The notes below the pieces were generated by a model, which saw nothing but the letters and a program-made list of their open reading frames with translations, was not told the origin of the DNA and did no database searches. A program made the translations under genes and the position numbers. A DNA stretch of 64,000 bases from Paenibacillus stellifer (GTDB lineage Bacteria > Bacillota > Bacilli > Paenibacillales > Paenibacillaceae). Location of the stretch: the NCBI RefSeq assembly GCF_000758685.1, contig NZ_CP009286.1:5375001-5439000 (forward strand), written 5' to 3'. Below are positions 41,701 to 50,422 of this stretch, piece by piece; position 1 is the first letter of the stretch, and every line of letters begins with the position of its first letter.

Positions 41701-42819
41701 TTATTTTTTCGAAGCCATATCCATGATTTCGTTCGTGTAGGCTTTGGTGAGATCCGGTTCTTCCTTGATGACGCCGAACTTCTTCGCGATGTCAGCCGTC
41801 TGCTTGAATGCAGCGTCGTCCGTGTAGCCCAGCTTGGAGAGGTCGAAGCCTTCCGGCTTAATCAGCTTGGCGACTTCCTCCATCATCTTCAGCTGATGAT
41901 CCTTGGTCGTGCTGCCGGATTCGGCTTGCTCCATTACGATGTCAACGGCTTCTGACGGATTCGCGATGGCATCCTGCCAGCCTTTGAGGGACGCGCGGAC
42001 GAATTTGGCCGCCGTCTCTTTATTCGCTTCCAGCCATTCGCTGTTCGCGAACAGATTGTCCTCCAGCATCGCCACGCCCTCGTCGTTCATGTCGATGACA
42101 TTCAGCTCTTCAGGCTTGATGCCGGACTCCAGCACAACCTGATATTCGTTGTACGTCATGGCCGATGCGGCATCCAGCTCGCCGCCCAGGAACTGGTCCA
42201 TCGTGAAGCCCTGCTTCGTGAACTTGATGTCCTTGTTGGAATCGAGCTTGTATTTGTCGAACAGCGCCAGCAGCTCGAACTCATTGCCGCCCATCCAGTT
42301 GCCGACGCGCTTGCCCTTCAGATCGGCCGGGCTGTTGATGTTGGCCGACTTCTTGGATACGAGCACAAGACCGCTCTTCTGATAAATCTGGGCGATCTGG
42401 ATCAGCGGCATGCCCTGCTCCTGGCTCGTCAGCAGACTCGCTACCCAGTCGACGCCGATATCGGCGGAACCGCCGGCTACCTGCTGCTCCGGCACGATGT
42501 CCGGGCCGCCCGGCAGAATGGAAACGTCCAGACCTTCATCCTTGTAGTAGCCTTTCTTGAGCGCGACATAATAGCCGGCGAACTGAGCCTGAGGCACCCA
42601 TTTCAGCTGCAGCTTCACCGGAACCGGATCGCCTGCCGGAGCTTCGCTTGCCGCCGGAGCCGCCGATGCGGCTGTGCCGCTTCCGGAAGAAGCCGCCGGC
42701 TCGCTAGCCGAAGCCGAATTTCCGTTATTGTTGCCTCCGCAGGCCGCCAGCATGGACATAACCAGCGCCATAACCGCCATCAACAGCACACCGCGAAACA
42801 TTCTCTTGTTACCCTTCAT
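41701..42819 (-). CDS. NMT1/THI5-type ABC substrate-binding lipoprotein
   Basis: A 372-residue lipoprotein with the lipobox LAAC at about residue 27, then a Ser/Ala/Pro-rich linker to about residue 65. The binding domain opens VKLQLKWVPQAQFAGYYVALKKGYYKDEGLDVSILPGGPDIVPEQQVAGGSADIGVDW, which is the NMT1/THI5-like pattern shared with ThiY (formylaminopyrimidine) and other pyrimidine-type importers. It captures the substrate outside the membrane. The ATG at 42819 has GGGGGA upstream; a TTG one codon earlier is closer to that site. The gene order suggests the cargo is a pyrimidine base or a derivative, but this is inference. Confidence 0.88.
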   Translation of the reverse strand: MKGNKRMFRGVLLMAVMALVMSMLAACGGNNNGNSASASEPAASSGSGTAASAAPAASEAPAGDPVPVKLQLKWVPQAQFAGYYVALKKGYYKDEGLDVSILPGGPDIVPEQQVAGGSADIGVDWVASLLTSQEQGMPLIQIAQIYQKSGLVLVSKKSANINSPADLKGKRVGNWMGGNEFELLALFDKYKLDSNKDIKFTKQGFTMDQFLGGELDAASAMTYNEYQVVLESGIKPEELNVIDMNDEGVAMLEDNLFANSEWLEANKETAAKFVRASLKGWQDAIANPSEAVDIVMEQAESGSTTKDHQLKMMEEVAKLIKPEGFDLSKLGYTDDAAFKQTADIAKKFGVIKEEPDLTKAYTNEIMDMASKK

Positions 42820-42996
42820 CAAACTGATTCCCCCTACCCGTTTTTTTGATTTCCTTTGAAGTGATGAATGTCAGGAACTGTGCTGTACTCCCATTGGTGC
42901 GCTGTATGCCAACGGCCGCAGCGTTGCCCTGTAGGATTAACCAAGGCTTCGCCAAGACGGCCGGTTCAGCCGGTTATGCATAATGAAGATTTTAGT

Positions 42997-43908
42997 TTAG
43001 GCCCGCCGCGAAGGATGCCAGCGGATGAACACCTTCTCCAGCCGCTCCACCACCAGGTAGAACACAACACCGGCGATGGCGGCCAGCACGATGCAGGACC
43101 AGCCGAGCGGCATTTTGGCGACCTTGATCGAGTTGGAGAGCAGATAGCCGAGCCCCCGCGAGGAGAAGAAAAATTCGCCGACGATCGCACCGATCATGCT
43201 GGCGGTCGCGTTGATCTTCAATGCGGTGAAGACATACGGCAGGCTGCTCTTGATCCGCAGATGGCGGAACACCGCCGATTTCGGCGCGGCGTAGGAATGC
43301 ATCAGATCCAGCGCCAGCGGGTCGATCGCGGCCATGCCTTTGTAGGCGTTGATGGCCATGGCGGCCATAGTCGTCGCCGTTACGATGGCGATCCGCGATC
43401 CCAGCCCGTCGCCGAACCAGAGGTTCATAATCGGCGCCAGCGCCACGATCGGAACGGCGTTCAGCGCGGCGACCAGCGTCAGGCTGCCGCCGCCCCATCT
43501 CGGCCAGGCCGTGGCGACCAGCGCGATGATGAAGCCGAGCAGGGAGCCGGCCAGCATGCCGAGCACCGCTTCGGAGAGCGTGTAGCCCGTATAGGAGAGA
43601 AGCAGACTCATATTGTCGCCCATCGCCTCCCAGATTGCGGAAGGCAGCGGAAGCTGATATTTCTTGAGGTCGAATATTTTGTGGAACACCTGCAGTTCCC
43701 ACAGCGCCAGAAACAGGACGCCGGCGAGAACCGGCAGCAGAATGCGCAGCACAGGAGCCGTACGCGAGCGCCGGCGCGGCTTGTTCGAGGACGCCGGGGC
43801 GGAAGCCGGCGCCGGTTTGGCTTCTGCGCCGGCGGTTGGCCGCGTTCCACCCTCCTGCCCGTGAGGCGAGACAAATGAAACCTCCGAAGCGGTATTGCCT
43901 TCCATCAT
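42997..43908 (-). CDS. ABC importer permease (second)
   Basis: A 303-residue BPD_transp_1 permease. A long soluble N-terminus of about 60 residues (SPHGQEGGTRPTAGAEAKPAPASAPASS) is Ala/Pro-rich and has no visible domain. Six helices follow. The EAA loop is MHSYAAPKSAVFRHLRIKSSLPYVFTALKI. It pairs with the other permease to form a heterodimeric channel, as in ThiXYZ or SsuC-like systems. Its ATG overlaps the stop of the first permease by four bases (ATGA), and GGAGG precedes it. Confidence 0.9.
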   Translation of the reverse strand: MMEGNTASEVSFVSPHGQEGGTRPTAGAEAKPAPASAPASSNKPRRRSRTAPVLRILLPVLAGVLFLALWELQVFHKIFDLKKYQLPLPSAIWEAMGDNMSLLLSYTGYTLSEAVLGMLAGSLLGFIIALVATAWPRWGGGSLTLVAALNAVPIVALAPIMNLWFGDGLGSRIAIVTATTMAAMAINAYKGMAAIDPLALDLMHSYAAPKSAVFRHLRIKSSLPYVFTALKINATASMIGAIVGEFFFSSRGLGYLLSNSIKVAKMPLGWSCIVLAAIAGVVFYLVVERLEKVFIRWHPSRRA

Positions 43909-44717
43909 CGGCTGCCTCCTTTCGGCCGGAATTCAGGCTGCCAGGGAGCAACAAGACGCTCAATGAGGCTCATCAGCCCGTAGCTGGCCATTCCGAGAAA
44001 TGCGCCGACCAGAATTGTCGACCAGAACATATAAGTATGGGAAGGACCGTAATAGAGATTGCGGAGCATAATGACGCCAATGCCGTGCTGGGCTCCCATC
44101 AGCTCAACCAGAATCGCGCCGGTTACCGCCAGCGGAGCCGCAATCTTCAGCCCGCTGAATAATCCCGGAACAGCGGCGGGCAGCCGGAGCTTCCAGTAGA
44201 CGGCCCACGGTTTGGCCGCGTAGGAATGCATCAGCTCCAGAGCGGAGAGATCGACGCTGCGCAGCCCGCGCAGCATATTAAGCGCCACAGGGAAGAACGT
44301 GATGTACCCGGATATGATAATCCGCGAAACTTGCTCGTCGCGTACGATGCCGTAGATAATCGGCGCCAGGCCGAGAATCGGGATCATCTGCGAAGCGACG
44401 GCGTACGGGAAAGTCAGCTGCTCGATCGTCTTCGAGACGCTCATCAGCACCGCGAGCAGGACGCCTGCAGCAGCGCCGAGGAGGAAGCCGATAGCCGCGT
44501 TGCCGAAGGTCGCAGCCCCTTCCTTCAGCAGCGTGCCGCCGTACTGAAAGAGGGTGGAGACCACCTCATGCACGTAGGGCAGCTTCGATTGGGCGAGCGG
44601 CGCGTGCGCGACGTTCAGCAGCGCCCAGGACAGGCCCTCCCAGAGAATCAACAGTCCGGCTACCCATACCAGCAGCGGAAGCAGCCGCCCTTTGACCAGC
44701 ATGCCGTTACCTTTCAT
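43905..44717 (-). CDS. ABC importer permease (first)
   Basis: A 270-residue permease with six helices and the cytoplasmic coupling segment ALELMHSYAAKPWAVYWKLRLPAAVPGLFSGLKIAAPLAVTGAILVELMG. It is of the nitrate/sulfonate/taurine/thiamine-precursor permease type. Like its neighbour it is specific to this operon. It starts four bases after the ATPase stop, with GGGAG nine bases upstream. Together the two permeases and the ATPase form a complete importer. Confidence 0.9.
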   Translation of the reverse strand: MKGNGMLVKGRLLPLLVWVAGLLILWEGLSWALLNVAHAPLAQSKLPYVHEVVSTLFQYGGTLLKEGAATFGNAAIGFLLGAAAGVLLAVLMSVSKTIEQLTFPYAVASQMIPILGLAPIIYGIVRDEQVSRIIISGYITFFPVALNMLRGLRSVDLSALELMHSYAAKPWAVYWKLRLPAAVPGLFSGLKIAAPLAVTGAILVELMGAQHGIGVIMLRNLYYGPSHTYMFWSTILVGAFLGMASYGLMSLIERLVAPWQPEFRPKGGSR

Positions 44718-44721
44718 AGCG

Positions 44722-45504
44722 TTACACTCCCTCGAAGCTGTCGCGAATGCCCGCGATCAGATCAAAAAATTCCGGGCTGTTCCGCATTTCGGCTGTCCGC
44801 GGACGGGGGAGCGGGATGTCGACGATTGCCGACAGACGCCCGGGATGCGGAGACAGGACGAATACCCGGTCGGACAGGAAGATCGATTCCGGAACGCTGT
44901 GCGTGACGAACACGACCGTACTGCCCACCTTGCTCCATACGGCAAGAAGCTCTTCATTAAGGCGCTCGCGTGTGAACTCATCGAGTGCCGAGAACGGTTC
45001 ATCCATAAGCAGAATTTCCGGCTCCATGGAGAGCGCCCGCGCGATGGCGACACGCTGCTGCATGCCGCCGCTAAGCTGCCAGGGATACTTGTCGGCGAAC
45101 CCCTTCAGCCCCACCAGCTCCAGCAGTTCCAGCGCCTTCTCGTCCCGACGCGCCTTCTTGACGCCCATCAGCTCCAGCGGCAGCGTAATGTTGTCCTTGA
45201 CCTTCCTCCAGTCGTACAGAACGGGACTCTGGAAGACGATGCCGTACTTCTGGGCAAGCCGGGCTTCCTTGGCGCTCTTGCCGGCTACTGTCACCCGTCC
45301 TCCCGTCGGCTCGATCAGATCCGCCATCAATCTCAGCAGCGTCGTCTTGCCGCAGCCGGACGGACCGAGCAGCGATACAAACTCTCCCTTGGCAATATCG
45401 AGACTTACCTGGTGCAGAGCGAGAACCTCCGCCGTATCCGTCTGATAGCGCATCTCCACATTCTCCAATTGGATCTCAGGAACTCTTGTCGCAATAAGTG
45501 ACAT
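44722..45504 (-). CDS. ABC importer ATPase
   Basis: A 260-residue ATPase of the nitrate/sulfonate/taurine type. Walker A is LGPSGCGKTTLLRL, the signature is LSGGMQQRVAIARAL, Walker B is EILLMDEPFSALDEFTRE, and the switch histidine is FVTHSVPESIFLSDRV. ATG 45504 has GGGGGA six bases upstream. A GTG two codons earlier abuts the ribosome site, so it is not used. It is the first gene of the leftward operon ATPase, permease, permease, binding protein, mmsA, aminotransferase. Upstream lies a 350-base divergent control region. Confidence 0.92.
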   Translation of the reverse strand: MSLIATRVPEIQLENVEMRYQTDTAEVLALHQVSLDIAKGEFVSLLGPSGCGKTTLLRLMADLIEPTGGRVTVAGKSAKEARLAQKYGIVFQSPVLYDWRKVKDNITLPLELMGVKKARRDEKALELLELVGLKGFADKYPWQLSGGMQQRVAIARALSMEPEILLMDEPFSALDEFTRERLNEELLAVWSKVGSTVVFVTHSVPESIFLSDRVFVLSPHPGRLSAIVDIPLPRPRTAEMRNSPEFFDLIAGIRDSFEGV

Positions 45505-45854
45505 CTCCACTCCCCCTATTCCTGAATTATTTGTATTGATGTCATGTTAAATGACGTGAAATCATCATTTTCGCGATAACTCCAAATCCGATGTAGCTTT
45601 AACTAACATGTTACACTGACCCCCTTTCATGGGCACTAGACAAAAAGTAAAATTGCTGTGCGGAAATTCCGTCATTTTGTCCAGCCTCTTTCGATTTATT
45701 GTCAGAAAGCGGCCGGTCTGCCGATATATCCAGTAAAGATGCATGTCTGCCCAAGGCTTGCCGCTTCCGTACCCGAAAGCCGGGATGACCGGACGGCTCC
45801 ACTCATCCCGGCTTTTACCCGCAGCTTGCCCTTTACGAAAGGAGGCGCCTATTC
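45505..45854. promoter_or_regulatory. Divergent control region with structured leader for the GGDEF gene
   Basis: The region contains the ten-base palindrome TAACATGTTA (45604-45613), a dyad GTCAT-N5-ATGAC near the importer start, and an exact SigD-type -10 octamer GCCGATAT at 45720-45727, whose -35 is poor. It also has distant complementary arms AAGCGGC (45707-45713) and GCCGCTT (45760-45766), and a full terminator at 45776-45816. No coding frame with a ribosome site is present. Confidence 0.55.
45776..45816 (+). terminator. Orphan terminator just upstream of a GGDEF gene
   Basis: AAAGCCGGGATGA pairs exactly with TCATCCCGGCTTT around a 14-base loop, then T. The region lies between two divergent genes, so there is no upstream gene for it to end. 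It sits 39 bases before the assumed start of the GGDEF protein. Confidence 0.75.
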
Positions 45855-47438
45855 ATCGGCACTTTTATCTCCACATATATTGTCATCGTAGCTATATCGG
45901 GCGTCCTGAGCGCGCTGCTGGCTCTCTTCGCCTACTTCAAGGATACGGATTTCTCCGGAATCAAAGCGTTTATCGTCAGCTCCTGCGCTTCGGCTATCTA
46001 CACTTTCGCCTTCGCCTTCGAGCTGTCGAGCGGCTCGCTGTCGCAAATCAGCCTGTGGACCAAGGTTGAATATATCGGGATGCCTTTTATCGCGCCTTCA
46101 AGCCTGTTGATGGTGCTTCATTTTGTAGGAATGGACAGGCTGATTACGAAATCGCGGCTGATCTGGCTCTACTCCATTCCCTGCATGACGACGGCGCTTG
46201 TCTGGACCAACGACTACCATCATCTGTTCTACCGGTCCATATATTTGCGGACCGACTCGCCGGCCCCGCTGGCCGATATCGTCATGGGTCCGGCTTACAT
46301 CGTTCACGGCAGCTTCACCTTCGGATGCCTGCTGGCCGGAACCGTGGTTATGCTGTATCAGTGGAACCGCATGAAGCAGGTGTACCGCCGCCAGCTCGTG
46401 ACGCTGCTGCTCGGCCTGCTCCTGCCGACGCTCGGCGCCTTCCTCTATCTGATCGGCCTGTCCCCCTACAATATGGACCCGGTGCCGATCATCATGAGCA
46501 TCACCTCCACCCTGTATATTTGGGCCATTCTGTCGAGGGGCATGCTGACTGCGGCGCCGATTGCGCGCGGCAGTCTGTTCGAGAGCATGCGCGACGGCGT
46601 TCTCGTCATGGACCGCTCCGACCGGCTGATCGACTATAATCCGGCCGCGGCGGGCATGATCAGAGGACTTGATGCCTCTTACATCGGCCATCCGCTCATC
46701 CGGCTGTTTCTGACGGCCGGCAAAGACGCGGTCGCCTACGTGATGGAGGCGGACCCCCTGGTCCAGGAGGAGCGGGAGCTGGAATGGGAGAAGGGCGACG
46801 ACATCTGCTACTATGAAATCCGCTCTTCGCCCGTCCGCAAGCGGGGCGGCCAGATCGCCGGACGAATGATTATGCTCATCGACGTAACGGAACGCAAGCG
46901 GATGCAGGACAAGCTGCGGCAGCTTGCGACAACGGACAGTCTTACCGGTATATGTAATCGCCTCCATTTTATGGAGCGAAGCGCCCGGGAGCTAGAACGC
47001 CGCGATACCGAAGGCGGCAATCTCTCCCTGGCGCTCTTCGACGTCGACCACTTCAAGAGCATCAACGACCGCTACGGCCACAGCTGCGGGGATATGGCGC
47101 TTCGCCATATTACGGAGGTCTGCCAGGGACTTCTTCGCCAAGGCGACATTTTCGGCCGTTATGGCGGGGAGGAGTTCGTGCTGTGCCTTCCGGATACGCC
47201 CCTGGAAGAAGCGGCCAAGCTGGCTGACGTTCTTCGGGCGGCGGTCGAAGTGGAAGGCCTGCGATTGCCTCAAGGCTGGATCAGTGTGACCGTAAGCTTC
47301 GGCGTAGTCTTCGCGGAGCCGGGAAAGCCGCTGGAGGAGCTGCTTAAGGAAGCGGATCATGCGCTGTACGCATCCAAACGGAGCGGACGCAACACGGTGC
47401 ATCTTGCCGTCGAGCACGGCCTTGTCCGGTTCCCCTAG
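45855..47438 (+). CDS. 7TM-PAS-GGDEF diguanylate cyclase, non-canonical start
   Basis: About 527 residues. An N-terminal seven-helix sensor of the histidine-kinase 7TM type fills about residues 1-215 (TYIVIVAISGVLSALLALFAYFK, LWTKVEYIGMPFIAPSSLLMVLHFVG). Then PAS at about 235-350 (FESMRDGVLVMDRSDRLIDYNPAA), and GGDEF with the active motif RYGGEEF and the I-site region intact. It should make c-di-GMP from GTP. No ATG, GTG or TTG occurs in frame between the stop at 45786 and the methionine at 46080, which would cut off the first helices. AAAGGAGG ends nine bases before ATC at 45855, so I use ATC; a sequencing indel is the alternative. Confidence 0.85.
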   Translation: MGTFISTYIVIVAISGVLSALLALFAYFKDTDFSGIKAFIVSSCASAIYTFAFAFELSSGSLSQISLWTKVEYIGMPFIAPSSLLMVLHFVGMDRLITKSRLIWLYSIPCMTTALVWTNDYHHLFYRSIYLRTDSPAPLADIVMGPAYIVHGSFTFGCLLAGTVVMLYQWNRMKQVYRRQLVTLLLGLLLPTLGAFLYLIGLSPYNMDPVPIIMSITSTLYIWAILSRGMLTAAPIARGSLFESMRDGVLVMDRSDRLIDYNPAAAGMIRGLDASYIGHPLIRLFLTAGKDAVAYVMEADPLVQEERELEWEKGDDICYYEIRSSPVRKRGGQIAGRMIMLIDVTERKRMQDKLRQLATTDSLTGICNRLHFMERSARELERRDTEGGNLSLALFDVDHFKSINDRYGHSCGDMALRHITEVCQGLLRQGDIFGRYGGEEFVLCLPDTPLEEAAKLADVLRAAVEVEGLRLPQGWISVTVSFGVVFAEPGKPLEELLKEADHALYASKRSGRNTVHLAVEHGLVRFP

Positions 47439-47488
47439 AGCGATGCGTCCTATGCCAAGGCGGCAACCGAATAGAGTCGGTGTACGAA

Positions 47489-47521
47489 AAGACCGTCTTC
47501 CCAACCGGGAAGGCGGTTTTA
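47489..47521 (+). terminator. Terminator of the 7TM-PAS-GGDEF gene
   Basis: ACCGTCTTCCC, AACC, GGGAAGGCGGT with one wobble pair, followed by TTTA. Confidence 0.75.
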
Positions 47522-47697
47522 CTGTTGGCGGATATGCCCCATTCCTCCACAGCCGAAGCGATCCGTCTCCCCCGCCCGCCTGACAAAGCCATCTTGCAGC
47601 GGCCTGTTTGCTCTCTCCCCTTTTACGTTTAAATAGGGATATGCAGGTAATGTTCGAGGAACTTTATGCCAACAATAGGAAAAAGGAGGAGACGCCC

Positions 47698-48549
47698 ATG
47701 ATCAAGATCGGTTTGACGGGATTCGGCGATCACGAAGGGCTGTACGGCAAAGTGAAGCCCGAAGGCCGCCTGCCCGCCTACAGCGCGCATTTTTCAATCG
47801 TAGAGATCGACAGCTCCTTCTATGCCGTTCAGCCGGTCAAGAACTTCGTGAAATGGGTCGGCCAGACGCCCGAGGGCTTCGGATTCATCGTCAAGGCTTA
47901 CCAGGGCATGACCGGGCATCTGCGGGGCAAAACGAATTATTTCAACACTGCCGGGGACATGTTCCAGGCGTTTCATACCTCGATTCAGCCGGCTATTGAT
48001 GCCGGAAAGCTGATCATGACCCTTTTTCAATACCCGCCGTGGTTCGACTGCACGAAGGAGAATGTAGATACGCTCCGCGAAACGAAGGAACGCATGAAGG
48101 ATGTTCCCTGCGCGCTCGAATTCCGCAATTCCACCTGGTACAGTCCGCAGTACCGCGATCGCACGATTGAATTTATGAAAAAAGAAGGGTGGATTCATAC
48201 CGTCGTCGATGAACCCCAGGCTGGAATCGGCTCTATCCCGATCGTGGCGGTCGCCACCTCGAAGGAAGCCACCTATGTGCGCATGCATGGCCGCAACCCC
48301 AAAGGCTGGCATCAGAGCAGCCATCCCGAATGGCGGAAGCTTCGCTATCTGTACCGGTACAGCACGGAAGAACTGGTGGAATGGCAGGAACGCCTGAAAG
48401 AGCTTGAACGCGGATCGCGGAATGTGTACGTAGTCTTCAACAACAATTCGGCCGGCGACGCCACACCTAACGCCAAGGAGCTTCAGACCCTGCTCGGGGA
48501 GGAAGACGGCGGGCTTGCCCCTCTCCAGCTGGACCTGTTCAGCCCGTAA
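47698..48549 (+). CDS. DUF72 family protein
   Basis: A 283-residue protein of the DUF72 (COG1801, YunF-like) family, a TIM-barrel fold of unknown function. Recognisable blocks are KIGLTGFGDHEGLYG, HFSIVEIDSSFYAVQPVKNFVKWVGQTPEGFGFIVKAYQGMTGH, CALEFRNSTWY and VYVVFNNNSAGDATPNAKELQTLL. All the family's conserved acidic and aromatic positions appear kept. AAGGAGGAG precedes the ATG at 47698. The alpha-amylase gene begins 59 bases later in the same direction, so they may share a transcript. No catalytic role has been demonstrated for the family that I could name. Confidence 0.88.
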   Translation: MIKIGLTGFGDHEGLYGKVKPEGRLPAYSAHFSIVEIDSSFYAVQPVKNFVKWVGQTPEGFGFIVKAYQGMTGHLRGKTNYFNTAGDMFQAFHTSIQPAIDAGKLIMTLFQYPPWFDCTKENVDTLRETKERMKDVPCALEFRNSTWYSPQYRDRTIEFMKKEGWIHTVVDEPQAGIGSIPIVAVATSKEATYVRMHGRNPKGWHQSSHPEWRKLRYLYRYSTEELVEWQERLKELERGSRNVYVVFNNNSAGDATPNAKELQTLLGEEDGGLAPLQLDLFSP

Positions 48550-48608
48550 CCCATCATGATTGGCGTAACAGTCAGCAGTGAATATCAATACGAAGCAGGG
48601 GGCAAATC

Positions 48609-50093
48609 ATGATGAATCGGAATCATACAATGATGCAGTTCTTCGAATGGCATGTGGCCGCCGACGGCGAGCACTGGAAGCGGCTGGCGAAGCTTGCGCC
48701 CGAGCTGAAAAGCGCCGGAATCGATTCGGTATGGGTGCCGCCGGTGACCAAGGCGCTGTCTGTAGAGGAAACCGGGTACGGCGTCTACGATCTGTATGAT
48801 CTGGGCGAGTTCGACCAGAAGGGCACAGTGCGGACCAAATATGGGACCAAGCAGGAATTGATCGACGCCATCGCCGAATGTCAACGGCAAGGAATCGCCG
48901 TGTACGTCGATCTGGTGATGAATCATAAGGCCGGAGCCGACGAGACGGAGGTCTTCAAGGTTGTCGAGGTCGATCGGAACAACCGGCTTCAGGTCATCTC
49001 GGAGCCGTTTGAAATCGAAGGCTGGACCAAGTTCACCTTCCCCGGAAGAGGCGATACGTACTCCGCTTTCAAGTGGAATTTCGAGCATTTTAACGGCACC
49101 GATTACGACGCCAGGGAAGGAAGAACCGGAATCTACAAAATTATCGGAGAGAATAAGGACTGGAACCAGAACGTAGACGGTGAATTCGGGAACTACGATT
49201 ACCTGATGTTCGCCAACATCGATTACGGTCATCCGGTTGTCCGCGAAGAGATGCTGGAATGGGGAAAATGGCTGGTCGATACGCTCCAATGCAGCGGTTA
49301 CCGGCTTGACGCCATCAAGCATATCAATCATGAGTTCATCCGGGAATTTGCAGCCGAAATGGCCCGCAAGCGCGGCGAAGACTTCTATATCGTAGGGGAA
49401 TTCTGGAATTCGGATCTGAAAGCGACCCGAACCTTCCTGGACACCGTAGACTATCAGATCGATCTGTTCGACGTCGCCCTGCATTACAAATTCCATGCGG
49501 CTTCGCTGGCGGGCCGGAACTTCAATCTGAGCACCATTTTCAATGACACGCTCGTTCAGACCCATCCGACCCACGCCGTCACCTTCGTCGACAACCATGA
49601 TTCCCAGCCCCATGAATCGCTCGAATCCTGGGTCGGCGACTGGTTCAAGCCAAGCGCGTACGCGCTCATTCTGCTCCGGCAGGACGGCTATCCCGTCGTC
49701 TTCTACGGCGACTATTACGGCATCGGCGGGCCGACGCCCGTTCCGGGTAAGCGCGAAATCATCGACCGCCTGCTGTGCGCCAGGTATCACAGGGCTTACG
49801 GCGAGCAGAACGACTATTTCGACCATCCCAATACGATCGGCTGGGTAAGGCGCGGAACGAAGGAAATCCCCGGCTCCGGGTGCGCGGTTGTCGTCTCGAA
49901 CGGCGACAACGGAGAGAAGCGCATGTTCGTCGGGAAGGAACGTGCCGGAGAAGTCTGGATCGACCTGACGCTAGGCCGCAAGGAGACGGTCAAGATCGGC
50001 GAAGACGGCTGGGCCGTCTTTCCTGTAACCGGAGGCGGTGTGTCGGTCTGGTCGCTCCCGGTGGACCTGTCGGGCGGGAAAGAAGGGGCTTGA
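48609..50093 (+). CDS. Cytoplasmic alpha-amylase, GH13
   Basis: A 494-residue glycoside hydrolase of family GH13 subfamily 5, like AmyS of bacilli. Catalytic residues are visible: Asp in GYRLDAIKHINHEF, Glu in FYIVGEFWNSD, Asp in TFVDNHDSQP. The first conserved region is VYVDLVMNHK. There is no signal peptide, and the chain starts MMNRNHTMMQFFEWHVAADGEHW, where secreted relatives start after the signal. It should therefore cut alpha-1,4-glucans inside the cell, such as glycogen or imported maltodextrins. GGGGG lies six bases before the first ATG. It is convergent with bioY. Confidence 0.93.
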   Translation: MMNRNHTMMQFFEWHVAADGEHWKRLAKLAPELKSAGIDSVWVPPVTKALSVEETGYGVYDLYDLGEFDQKGTVRTKYGTKQELIDAIAECQRQGIAVYVDLVMNHKAGADETEVFKVVEVDRNNRLQVISEPFEIEGWTKFTFPGRGDTYSAFKWNFEHFNGTDYDAREGRTGIYKIIGENKDWNQNVDGEFGNYDYLMFANIDYGHPVVREEMLEWGKWLVDTLQCSGYRLDAIKHINHEFIREFAAEMARKRGEDFYIVGEFWNSDLKATRTFLDTVDYQIDLFDVALHYKFHAASLAGRNFNLSTIFNDTLVQTHPTHAVTFVDNHDSQPHESLESWVGDWFKPSAYALILLRQDGYPVVFYGDYYGIGGPTPVPGKREIIDRLLCARYHRAYGEQNDYFDHPNTIGWVRRGTKEIPGSGCAVVVSNGDNGEKRMFVGKERAGEVWIDLTLGRKETVKIGEDGWAVFPVTGGGVSVWSLPVDLSGGKEGA

Positions 50094-50362
50094 GCGGTCA
50101 ATGCGCATAATGACACGTATTAATGATGAAGCGGCCTGCAAGAGAGTAGGCAGTCGCTGGTAAGCCGAAGCGCCATGCAGAATAAAAGCAACAGGATCAA
50201 GAAGAATGTCTGTCTGGCGGCAGCTTGCAGACACGGGCATTTGCGAGAGACAAACCAGCGCTTGAGCTGATCCCGGATCTAATACCAGGAAAGGCCCTGT
50301 CGCAAGCGGAGGACTCAGTGCGGTCCGCAGCTATTCAAATGGAATCTTTGCTATTCTTGAAC
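50094..50362. other. Non-coding gap between amylase and bioY
   Basis: I see no gene, ribosome site or promoter of note here. A GAGAGTAGGC stretch near 50140 recalls riboswitch or T-box sequences but the rest of those motifs is missing. It may be a remnant of sequence lost by mutation. Confidence 0.4.
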
Positions 50363-50408
50363 AAAGCCCCGTCCCTTCGCATTGTGCAATGCGAAGGGAC
50401 GGGGCTTT
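50363..50408. terminator. Perfect 22-base inverted repeat between amylase and bioY
   Basis: Arms beginning AAAGCCCCGTCCCTTCGC match exactly over 22 bases with two central bases left. It can serve both convergent genes. On each strand it ends in CTTT only, so the uridine tract is short. Confidence 0.7.
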
Positions 50409-50422
50409 CGGGTGTGACGATT

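Noticed and set aside
45660..45816. c-di-GMP riboswitch (GEMM)
   Set aside because: The conserved core of class I and the class II pseudoknot sequences are absent, though the terminator layout would suit one.
50094..50362. Tetrahydrofolate riboswitch or T-box near GAGAGTAGGC
   Set aside because: Only this short stretch resembles those motifs. No downstream gene on this strand is close, and the other conserved parts are missing.
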